Positions 1-9,476 of a DNA stretch of 64,000 nucleotides are shown in pieces. The notes beneath the pieces are model-generated. The model was not told where the DNA came from. It did no database searches and was given only the letters and a program-made list of their open reading frames with translations. A program made the translations under genes and the position numbers. Position 1 is the first letter of the stretch; each line of letters starts with the position of its first letter. Source of the DNA: Petrosia ficiformis (taxonomy: Eukaryota > Porifera > Demospongiae > Haplosclerida > Petrosiidae); NCBI GenBank assembly GCA_947044365.1, contig OX345640.1:1907001-1971000 (forward strand), in the 5' to 3' direction.

Positions 1-321
1 CTCTGTATGTATGTCACCAGATCTGCTGGCCTTCTACCTTCATTTTAGGAATTAATTAATATTCATAGTTTCATACAGTATTTTTTCTGGGGAGGGGGGA
101 ATAATCGTATGATAACCATATTGCCAGTCCTATCTCATTTACACATACCATTCTAACCAATACTAAATTAGTTACCAACTATCACCTTATACAATATTTC
201 TTGTTTTTTTGTTTATTGAACACTGAATGAGTAACTGTCGAGACATGTTTGATTTCTAATAAAGTTTTTCTATACCAGAATAATGTAACTTCAACTGTTA
301 AATTAGAATAAAATTTTTATT

Positions 322-498
322 TCATCTTAATGTGTTAGGTACATGTTTATTTACAATCCTAAGATACAAAACCCAGCTGGAAGAGGGGGCCCTTCCTCTT
401 TTTATGAAATCCTGAATATCTTCCCTTGGGATCACAATATTATCAACATTGGACGTTTGCATCACCAGTAACTTCGTCCATTCATAGATGGTAATAAG
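322..498 (-). other. Unassigned open reading frame in POLL downstream region
   Basis: A 58-codon open frame on the minus strand ends in TGA at 322-324 and has no upstream Met; it contains the stretch IPREDIQDFIKRGRAPSSSW. It lies downstream of the POLL-like exon but does not resemble the Ser/Pro linker or polymerase X core expected there. It could be an exon of another transcript, a transposon remnant or chance. Function unknown. The rest of 1-700 shows only AT-rich, intron-like sequence. Confidence 0.2.
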
Positions 499-706
499 TT
501 ATTTGAAAATGCACCAGAAGTGATGTCAGGTGTTAGGGAGCACATGACCCCCACCACGCCAAGTCCCATTGCATTATGTGTACCTACATGTATAAGTACA
601 TCCTCCCCCTTCCCAACCAAAGTTAAATATCATTCCACTTTTACCTACCCCACCTTTGACAATTGTACCTCTGTATGATAACAATAATGTATATTAATTA
701 TGTAAC

Positions 707-1201
707 CTTGATTGGTGATTCTATTAACGAGCTACTTCCCTTGGTAAGAGGAAGGTGTGTTCCCTTTTCCTCCAGCTCTTCCTCCTTTTTCAAGTCTTGC
801 GGAGGCCTGGGGTTTGACTCTATTTCTCGTTCTTCAAGTTTTTGTTTCCCTACTATAGGCCCACCACATTCCTTCTGTGGAGAGATTGGATTTTCGGGTT
901 TTAATATATAAGGAGCGGAGTTTAGTTTCTCGCCAGCAACCAAACATGCACTCAACCAGTCTGCACACACCACATCAACATTCTCTGGAATAGAATCGAC
1001 TTTGAGTAACTGTGTCAATCTGGAGTATTTAACTGTGTTCCCAACTAATACATGAGTAACACGTACATCTTTTACACTCATAGCCACACCCCCTCCATTT
1101 GCTTCTAATTGCTTGGACAGAATTTTCTTTCTTGCTTTGCCCAGTCCTTGTTCTAAAACAACTGCAAGTACTCCATTAAGAAATTCCTTTTTTCCCTCCA
1201 T
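707..1201 (-). CDS. POLL: DNA polymerase lambda-like, first coding exon (BRCT domain), partial
   Basis: The exon encodes about 165 residues. Residues 1-105 look like the BRCT domain of family X polymerases, with the motifs EQGLGKARKKILSKQLEANG, VTHVLVG and VVCADWLSACL, in the same order as the N-terminus of vertebrate Pol lambda. A Pro/Ser/Glu-rich linker follows, as in that family. Pol lambda fills gaps in base excision repair and in non-homologous end joining, where its BRCT domain binds the Ku/XRCC4-ligase IV machinery in the nucleus. The start is the only upstream ATG in frame. A weak donor (AAG|GTTACA) ends the exon near 707. The catalytic exons must lie left of the window, so Pol mu or TdT remains possible. 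The gene is head to head with the release factor gene. Confidence 0.7.
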
Positions 1202-1302
1202 TTCTCCATTAGAGCTAATATTTAGATTCTATTCTGAACGCCTCAGCCCCAATCTAATTATATATTCATATGCCACACCCACTAATTATTAATGAGTCAC
1301 AG
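1202..1302. promoter_or_regulatory. Bidirectional promoter between POLL-like and MTRF1L-like genes
   Basis: Only 101 bp separate the divergent start codons (minus-strand ATG at 1201, plus-strand ATG at 1303). The gap contains a CCACACCC box near 1273 and no clear TATA box. An in-frame ATG at 1270 would place the CACCC box inside the MTRF1L reading frame, which is one reason to prefer the ATG at 1303. Confidence 0.5.
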
Positions 1303-4300
1303 ATGCTCAGAAGACTGTTTCTATTTAGTAACTACAGATCACACTACCTCAAACCAATCAGATTGAGACAGCTGACAAGATTAGTATCTGGTAAAAGGAA
1401 TAATGAATTCAGTTCTTTGATACCTTTTGGTTTGCACAACTACTTTCAACAACTAGTCCAACGTCATGATTCCATTGTAGACAGACTCTCCTCTACAAAT
1501 GTAAACTAAAATTACATGTACATATGTACATACATACCTCATATGTTACACATGCGTACATACATACATTACATATGTACATACATACAGCATACATTAC
1601 ACATGCATACATACATACATACATTACATATGTACATACACGTTACACATGCGTACATTACATACATACATTACATATGTACATACATACAGCATACATT
1701 ACACATGCATACATACATTAAATATGTACATACATACATTATCACATAATTATGTACATACATACGTACATTAAATACATGGATGTATATATACATAGTT
1801 TCATACATAATTACGTACATACATACATAGTTTTACACACATACATATATATACATTACACATGAAAAGAAAAAGTGCATGCATGCATACATACGTACAT
1901 ACATGTGTATATGCATCTGAAATGATAGCAATTCCATCAGAATGTAATCCCAGATTTCTCTGTCACTGTTAGTCGAAGTTGGACTTACAAACTATTTACT
2001 AACAGTAGATGCGAGCCTTTTATTATAACTGGTAGTATCATGAAGTAGTTTATCCTTGGTACTTCCTGCAGTCCTTCTGGAATTGGCCCACCTTACCTCA
2101 GGAATCTTTGAGGCACTAAAGTAATAATATATACATACATCTTGTTATAATAATTTTATTTTTGATAGATGGATTTAAAAAATGAGGAACGCAATCATTT
2201 GTCCAAAGAAATCTCATCATTAGAACCTGTTATCTCACTTATTAAAGAACTGGAACTAAAGTGGCATGTGAGTGTATGTACGTATGTATGTATGTATGTA
2301 TGTATGTATGTACAGTATGTATGTATGTATGTATGTATGTATGTATGTATGTATGTATGTATGTATGTATGTATTCCAGGAACTCAAGGAGAGCCAGACT
2401 TTACTGGATGATGAAGAGCTTGGTGAAATTGCAAGGAGCGATGTTGCAAAATGTAGCAGAGAAATAAATGAGTTGGAGGTTAAAATGAGGGAAGGAGAGA
2501 GAGAGACAGAGAGACAGAGAGAGAAGAAGGGAAAAGGAGAGATACATGTTAGCAATGTGCATGCATCATATAATTATTATTAATATTATTATTAGTTATC
2601 ATTGATGAATACACTCATTTCACAAGACAAAGCTGATGATAATAGTGCTATATTAGAAGTTAGATCAGGTATGTGGATGGTCAGTTGGATGCGGGAATTG
2701 AATATCTGGGTCTTGTGATGTTATCAGGGTCTGGGAACATTTATATATTCCTTCCCCCAGGTGCTGGTGGACGAGAGGCCTCTTTATTCACTGCGGAAAT
2801 GTTTCATATGTATCAGAAGTGAGACTCTCAATATGTTTTGATAAATAAAATATTAATGTGTCCTAATCCAATATCAATTAAGGCCTTTTAGCAATTAAAG
2901 ACATTGCGAGTTTTATTACATGTAAAGTACAGGTCTGACTACCTATAATGAAATTGATAATGAGTACTTACAATAATCATCTCTTAGTTATAGTACACCA
3001 TATGCTTTGCTAATCTTGCCACACATAGAAAATAAATGTTATATTCTGGTGGCTGAAGTCAGTGACCCTGGGTTCAATTCCCAGTGACTACCAGCATTTT
3101 TCACTTTCCTCTTTCAGCCTAGAATTACAATTTAACATTTATAATAAATATACCTTATCTTATAATATACCTTATCTTATTAAAGTTTTAGTTAAGTAAC
3201 TAAAACAACACTAGTACTAAATTTAGTCTTCACATTTGGTACTTTGTTGTTTTGAGGTCATGTATATAATCTGGTGTTAGATGTGGACTGTATAGACCCA
3301 TTCCAATACTATACATAACATTCCATATCTGGTGTTTGATGTGGACTGTATAGACCCATTCCAATACTATACATAACATTCCATAACACTCAGGTTTGCG
3401 TCTTTTAAGGGATGGAAAATTGAGTTGCTGTCTTGTGACAAAAGTGATGATGGTGGATACAAGGTAATTAAGAAAGAGGTCAAAGGTCACTACTATTATT
3501 ACTTTTGCCAATAGAGTGCAAGTGCTAGTTTTAATGGTCATGGTGTCTTTGGAGTAATGAAAGTACGTATATGTGTTTTTATATGTTTTTATATGTTTGT
3601 ATGTATGTACGTATGTACGTACATACAGACGTACATATGTACGTATGTGCATATGTAAGTATGTAGGTATGTGCTATTTACCTTCATATATATGTGGGTA
3701 TGTATGTATGATGTACATATGTTTGTATATATATACCTACATATGTATATATGTATGCAAGTATGTATGCATGAGCTACATACATATGTATGATTGTATG
3801 TAAACGTGTCTAGTTTGAAGGTGGTGTTCACCGGGTCCAAAGAATACCAGTAACAGAATCTCTTGGAAGGGTTCACACTAGTACTATGTCAGTAGCCATC
3901 TTACCACAACCTTCAGAGGTGAAGAAACACTATCGTATGTCACAATGTTTGTGAAAATTAACTGATTTGTGGTAAATAATTTAGATTACTTTTAAGTGAT
4001 CGATCACATTCATACAAGAAGTAAATAAAATTTGGTATCTAAGAAGTCTAACGATTGATTAGTGTTCATGAATACTACAGATGTGTGATATAACTCCAAT
4101 ATATTGATACACCCAAAAGCCAATATTGTATCACGGATATTGGTTAATATTTTGATATTTTGATATATTAATGTGTATCACATATCATTATTAGATACTA
4201 AATTTCATTGACTTTTGTACTAATAGTGAGGTGTGCATTTGATCAGATTTATAAACCATTAGTATTTGTAAACATACATGTACATGTGGTTTTATTTGAT

Positions 4301-4896
4301 GAATGATACTACTCTACACAATATTTAAAGGTTGATGTTCAAATTAGTCCAAATGATCTCAAAATTGATACATTTCGAGCAAGTGGGTAAGTAGAAAACT
4401 AGACATGTGTATAATCATGTGATAGTCATGTGATATAGTTATATTTGTCATGTGCAGGGCAGGTGGTCAACATGTGAACACTACTGATAGTGCTGTACGC
4501 ATTACTCATTTACCTTCTGGGATTGTAGTCAATATGCAAGATGAAAGATCACAACATCAAGTCTGTAGACTCTTCTTTTATTGTCCACTCCTCCATCAAT
4601 CAATCCATCCATCAATCCATCTGTCCATCCATCCATCCATCCATCTATCTATCTATCAATCCATCCATCCATCCATCCATCCATATGCCCATTTATCCAC
4701 TCATCCATTTATCCATCTATCCATCCATCCATCCATCCATCCATCTATCTACATGTATCTATCTATCAATCCATCTGTCCATCCATCCATCCATCCATCC
4801 ATCCATCCATATGCCCATTTATCCACTCACCCATCCACTTATCCATTCATCCATCTGTCCATCCATCCATCCATTCATCCATCCATCCATCCATCC

Positions 4897-4959
<63 letters not shown>

Positions 4960-6887
4960 AATCCATCTGTCCATCCATCCATCCATCCATCCATCTATCT
5001 ATCTATCAATCCATCCATCCATCCATCCATCCATATGCCCATTTATCCACTCATCCATTCATCCATCTGTCCATCCATCCATCCATCCATCCATCTATCT
5101 ACATGTATCTATCTATCAATCCATCCATCCATCCATATGCCCATTTATCCATTCATCCATCTGTCCATCCATCCATCCATCCATCCATCCATCCATCCAT
5201 CTATCTATCTATCTATCAATCCATCTGTCCATCCATCCATCATTCTATCTATCTATCAATCAATCCATCTATCCATCCATCCATCCATCTGCCCATTCAT
5301 CCATCTTTCCATTCATTCATCCACTAATGCATTTGTCCATTCATTTTCAAATCTATATATTGTCTACTGATAATAAAAATACATTTACACTATCATTCAC
5401 ACAGAATCGTGTCAAAGCTTTGAAAGTATTGAGAGCTCGTTTGTTTGAAATCAAAAGAAAAGAAGTCGAAGAGAAGAGAACAAAAGAAAGGAATCAACAA
5501 ATTGGAACTGGAGAGAGACATGAGCGAATAAGAACATATAATTTTCCTCAGGTACAGGTATAATCTGAAGAAATAAAAATGACGTGTTAATAAAAGGTAT
5601 AGCATATGCTACCATGGTTAGGTCTGCATATCAGAACTGCCAAGGCAAACTATATCACATATAGTATGCTATCATGGCAACTATTTGATGTAGTTAGGTC
5701 TGCATATCAAAACTGCCGAGGCAAGCTATATCATTTATAGTATGCTACCATGGCAACCATTTGATGGTTAGGTCTGCATATCAGAACTGCTAAGGCAAGC
5801 TATATCACATATAGTATGCTATCTCATGGCAACCATTTGATGTAGTTAGGTCTGCATATCAGAACTGCCGAGGCAAGCTATATCATTTATAGTATGCTAC
5901 CATGGCAACCATTTGATGGTTAGGTCTGCATATCAGAACTGCCAAGGCAAACTATATCACATATAGTATGCTATCATGGCAACTATTTGATGTAGTTAGG
6001 TCTGCATATCAGAACTGCCGAGGCAAGCTATATCATTTATAGTATGCTACCATGGCAACCGTTATATGGTTAGGTCTGCATATCAGAACTGCCAAGGCAA
6101 GCTATATCATTCATAGTGTGGTTGTCAGGTCTCTCTATCTGATTTATCAGATACCTGGCTCTTGGGTTAGGATGTTTAGTATCTCACCAAAGTATTTTGT
6201 TCAATCATGTATATAAAGAAAAACTAACTACTTTAAACGCTAATTTCTAATGAATAAGGCTGAAAGAGGAAAGTGAAAAATGCTGGTAGTCACTGGGAAT
6301 CAAACTGACTTCAGCCACCAGTGCTCTCACCACTGACCTACAACAACCAGACAACTATCACCACTTCACAATCCTCCATATATATACTGCACAAGTGGTA
6401 CTGAATGCTTCAGTTGCATACCAGTTTAAGGTGACTACTGTTTGTAGGCACTATGGCAACATATTTACTAATATTTATAATTAATTTAACCCTTTGAGCT
6501 CGTTATCACCAACAGTGGCAACAGAGAGACAAATATTTCATAAGCTGTCCTTCATGTTGTATACCAACACAGCTACCTGACATAGGACCCAATGAATTCC
6601 CTACTGCTTTCCTCATTAATAACCTCACATTGAGTCTATTTAAATTTCACTAAAATACTGTTATACTAATATATATATATATATAATATATTTTTTATAT
6701 ATATATGTAATTATAAATACTATTTTTTTTACAGGATCGAGTAACTGATCATCGTGTGGGTCACACAGTACATGGAATAGAAGAGTTTCTACAAGGATCT
6801 CATTTACTGGATACCTTAATACATAAATTAAGAACTCAAAATCAAGCTGCAGCTCTAACAAGACTAACTGAGAAATACTCTAATTAA
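1303..6887 (+). CDS. MTRF1L: Mitochondrial peptide chain release factor 1 (MTRF1L/mtRF1a-like), 12 exons
   Basis: Exons: 1303-1500, 2169-2267, 2380-2478, 2596-2668, 2761-2818, 3394-3463, 3515-3562, 3814-3918, 4331-4386, 4458-4560, 5405-5551 and 6735-6887. All phases agree and give about 402 residues, the usual length. Class I release factor signatures are present: [29 protein letters not shown], the peptidyl-tRNA hydrolysis motif [16 protein letters not shown] with the invariant GGQ, and [20 protein letters not shown], then [19 protein letters not shown]. The first residues ([20 protein letters not shown]) are basic and lack acids, as in a mitochondrial presequence, so the inner ATG at 1303 is preferred over 1270. 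The protein releases finished peptides at UAA/UAG on mitochondrial ribosomes. Introns 1, 2, 7, 10 and 11 are largely repeats; intron 10 starts with GTCTGT. Confidence 0.9.
1514..1905. repeat. (TACA)n-type microsatellite in MTRF1L intron 1
   Basis: Degenerate tetranucleotide repeat of TACA/CATA units with interspersed ATATGTACATA and TTACACATGCG blocks that recur as a longer unit of roughly 65 bp. Long frames read here in several phases are artefacts of the repeat. Confidence 0.8.
2268..2379. repeat. MTRF1L intron 2, almost entirely (GTAT)n
   Basis: The intron runs from donor GTGAGT to acceptor TTCCAG, and nearly all bases between are GTAT repeats. The splice sites lie directly at the edges of the microsatellite. 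Confidence 0.8.
3040..3125 (+). mobile_element. tRNA-derived SINE fragment
   Basis: Contains a Pol III B-box-like GGTTCAATTCC inside a tRNA-like arm, followed by CCAGCATTTTTCACTTTCC and CTCTTTCAGCCT. The same sequence occurs inverted at 6243-6360, where the A-box half is also kept. It lies in MTRF1L intron 5. Confidence 0.55.
3270..3386. repeat. Two-copy tandem duplication, about 58 bp per unit
   Basis: Two nearly identical units (CTGGTGTTAGATGTGGACTG at their start) lie side by side just before MTRF1L exon 6. Confidence 0.8.
4590..5335. repeat. (ATCC)n/(ATCT)n array in MTRF1L intron 10
   Basis: About 745 bp of ATCC and ATCT tetranucleotides organised in higher-order blocks marked by CATATGCCCATTTATCC. 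The array is open in all three plus-strand frames, giving Ser-Ile-His-Pro repeats of up to 300 residues that are not credible proteins. Confidence 0.9.
5600..6115. repeat. Seven-copy tandem repeat, unit 71-82 bp
   Basis: The motif GTTAGGTCTGCATATCAGAA recurs about every 75 bp, alternating between two subtypes (with TATATCACATATAG or TATATCATTTATAG). Each unit ends with ATGGCAACCATTTGATG. One related unit stands alone near 22920, so the array seems to have grown from a dispersed element. Confidence 0.8.
6243..6360 (-). mobile_element. tRNA-derived SINE, more complete copy
   Basis: Read on the minus strand, the element shows an A-box-like TAGGTCAGTGGTGAGAGCAC and a B-box-like TTTGATTCCC at tRNA spacing, then the same 3' body as the copy at 3040. 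This supports a tRNA-derived origin. It sits in MTRF1L intron 11. Confidence 0.6.
6508..6630 (+). pseudogene. TRIM exon 2 fragment inside MTRF1L intron 11
   Basis: About 120 bp match the start of TRIM exon 2 in this window (acceptor region, AAATATTTCATAAGCTGTCC, then CAGCTACCTGACATAGGACC and the following Glu-Phe-Pro-Thr-Ala codons). It is the second half of the RING domain. Here AACAGGGAGAC is changed to AACAGAGAGAC and no exon 1 or downstream B-box is present, so it is a dead fragment. Confidence 0.75.
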
Positions 6888-6914
6888 ATATTAATTAATT
6901 AATAATAATAATTG

Positions 6915-8071
6915 ATGGAAACCAGACCTCTTGTAGTAGATTGTGGTTCCAGAATATGTAAAGCTGGTTTTGCAGGAGATGATCTTCCTAAGGTAGTGTT
7001 CTCTTCAATTGTTGGTCGACCACGAGTTCCTGTAGCTGGGGTAAAGGATTTTTACGTGGGAGTAGAAGCAAGGAGCAGGAAAGGAATTCTCAACCTGAAA
7101 TATCCTATTGAGCATGGTATTGTCACTAACTGGGAAGATTTGGAAAAGGTAATAACGATATCAATAATAATTATTATTCACACTCCATTTTTGGGCCCAT
7201 GGAGGATAGATCTTTCACCATACATTTTATGAAGAGCTCCATGTTGCTCCAGAGGAACAAGCTATACTAGTTACTGAGGCCATGTATGGACCAAAAGCCA
7301 ATAGAGAGAAGATGACTCAGGTTATGTTTGAGACATTCAATAGCCCAGCTGTGTATATTGATATTCAAGCCAAGCTCTCTTTGCTTGCGTGTGGCATTGA
7401 AACTGGTGTTGCAGTGGAATGTGGTGGCAATGTAACTTACGTTGCTCCAGTCTATGAAGGTTATATATTACCACATGCTGTACAACGTCTAGATGTTGCT
7501 GGCAGTGATGTAACTGATGTATTGATTAATATGATTGCTCAACCGGTAATCACTGAAAAAGATCGATTGACTATTAATGAGATTAAAGAAACTATTTGTT
7601 TTGTTGCTCTTGACAGATGAAGAGATTAAAAAATTTGATTGTAGAACAAGCTTAGAGAATACTTATGAACTTTTGAATGGACAGCGTCTTGTTGTTGGTA
7701 AAGAGAGATTCTTGTGTCCAGAGACACTTTTTAAGCCAGCTTATGTAGGTTTAGAATGTGAAGGCATTATTGAAAATATTTTTAACTCCATCATGAAATG
7801 TGATGTAGATATTCGTAAATATCTCTATTCAAATATAGTACTCTCTGGAGGTAGTGCTATGTTCCCAGGTATTGCTGATCGAGTAAAAAAGGACATTATA
7901 GCTCTTGCTCCTTCGACAAAGGTTGCCATTCTGTTTCCTCCTGTACCAAAATATGGTGCATGGATTGGAGGATCTAAGCAAGCGTCTTCTGAATCATTTC
8001 AAAAGAAGTGGATAACTAAACAGGAATATGATGATGCTGGACCTTCGATTGTCCATCGTAAATGTTTTTAA
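6915..8071 (+). pseudogene. Divergent actin-family gene with a one-base frameshift
   Basis: Exon 1 is 6915-7148 and exon 2 is 7210-8071, split by a 61-bp intron. The protein follows actin throughout: [17 protein letters not shown] (phosphate loop 1), [99 protein letters not shown]-like [10 protein letters not shown] and the C-terminus [10 protein letters not shown]. The length is about 375 residues, as in actins. After VALD an extra A near 7613-7616 shifts the frame to a TGA, while the other frame continues the homology to the true end. It could be a young pseudogene, a sequence error or a programmed shift. Many conserved positions differ from canonical actin. It begins 27 bp after the MTRF1L stop. 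Confidence 0.75.
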
Positions 8072-8749
8072 TTTGTCGTTTATTGTTGATTTGTGTTCAC
8101 TGTTGTTGCTATGGTTACATTATACACTATACATTATACTATGCAGTATATACACATGTAGTCAAATAAAATCTACAATACAAACTGCAAAGAATTTATA
8201 TATAAAAAATAATTATGCACACAAAACTGTATTTCTTTTGTGCTGTTAATCGTTTGCCTGTCTGTCTGTCAGTCATCAAGTCTTAACCTTCGGCTGGAGA
8301 GGGGTTGTCAAGAGAAAGTAGTTTCTTCAAACTTTACTTGGAGCTTTTTACTATGACATGTATTTTATAATAGTTTTACATTAATACACACAAACTTCCT
8401 CTGAAGATCTTTTGTACCCATGGAATGTACGATTAGTTGATAAATAGAATAAGAGGAAAGGGAGTGGAATAGGAGGAAACAATCAAGTAATTGTACATCT
8501 TAAAAACGTCTGAATCAACTAGAATATACGTTATCTTGTTAAAAATTTGTACATGCCTGTATGAATTTTTAATGAGGTGTCTGTCAGTTGATCCAATACA
8601 AACATGAGCTGGTAATGAGCATAGGCATAAGAACCAGGGGGGCACATGCCCCCTGTCTACAGAGTAACTCCCCCTATCTTTCTCATGCTTATGATAAAAA
8701 CAAAGATAATTGAAGCTAGCTTTTATATTAGTACAGTTCTACTTTTTTC

Positions 8750-8832
8750 TGCCATCAAGGCTTAGATGGTAATGAGTGCCTGACTAGATATTAGAAGGCC
8801 GGGTCCGGGTTCAATCCCAAGTCACATTCCTG
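8750..8832 (+). mobile_element. tRNA-like SINE fragment
   Basis: Has an A-box-like GCTTAGATGGTAATGAGTGC and a perfect B-box-like GGGTTCAATCCC about 35 bp apart, but no full cloverleaf or amino-acid acceptor stem, so it is a SINE head rather than a tRNA gene. Confidence 0.45.
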
Positions 8833-8964
8833 ACTTTTAAAGTTTTTACTCTCATAATTATCATATTAATGCCTTGCATAACCTTTATGCAATCAACCTT
8901 GCTTCTTCTACTAAGGACGATGTAATCATATTACAGGGGTATGTCATGGCAAAAATGTCCTATC

Positions 8965-9055
8965 AAAATTTTGTCCTAAGGACCAAATATGACAGACCTA
9001 TTCAGTCTGGGACCAATTCTGACAATGACATTTGGTCCTAGAGGACACATTTTGT
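8965..9055. repeat. Imperfect inverted repeat upstream of the TRIM-Roc gene
   Basis: GTCCTAAGGACCAAAT near 8972 is matched in reverse by ATTTGGTCCTAGAGGAC near 9029, with GGACCAATTCTGACAATGAC between. It probably marks a short hairpin-type transposon. The rest of 8072-9295 shows no gene. Confidence 0.4.
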
Positions 9056-9295
9056 TTGCCAGATTTGGTCCCATGTTGCAGAATGTAGTCCTACAATCTT
9101 TAATTGATAACCATCCATTATATTTGGAGGACTTAATATTTCCATATATTGTAAAAATAATGATACCACTTTTCTACAAACTGTTATATCACAAATACTA
9201 GTATACTACCATCAGTTATTATAAGAGATTCTATTAATAAAATTATTTCTACCTTATTAGGAATTAACCAGGCTATTTTTAGAAAGGAGAAAAAG

Positions 9296-9445
9296 ATGGC
9301 TCTACAATCTTCTGCTCTTGAGGAACTTGATGAACAACTAACGTGTAATGTATGTTTGGATCAGTATAGTAACCCCAAAACTCTTCCATGCTTACATAGC
9401 TTCTGTTTAAAATGTATCGAGAAACTACCACAAGAACCACAGGTA

Positions 9446-9476
<31 letters not shown>

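Noticed and set aside
3040..3125. A functional tRNA gene
   Set aside because: Only a B-box-like arm is kept, the cloverleaf does not close, and the same body recurs elsewhere; it is a SINE.
4450..5563. Open frames of 250-340 codons with Ser-Ile-His-Pro repeats
   Set aside because: They are read through an (ATCC)n array that is open in all three plus-strand frames; the real MTRF1L exons end at 4560 and resume at 5405.
7541..7620. Small intron explaining the actin frameshift (donor CCG|GTAATC, acceptor GACAG)
   Set aside because: Splicing would give the wrong phase and remove residues ([14 protein letters not shown]) that align with actin.
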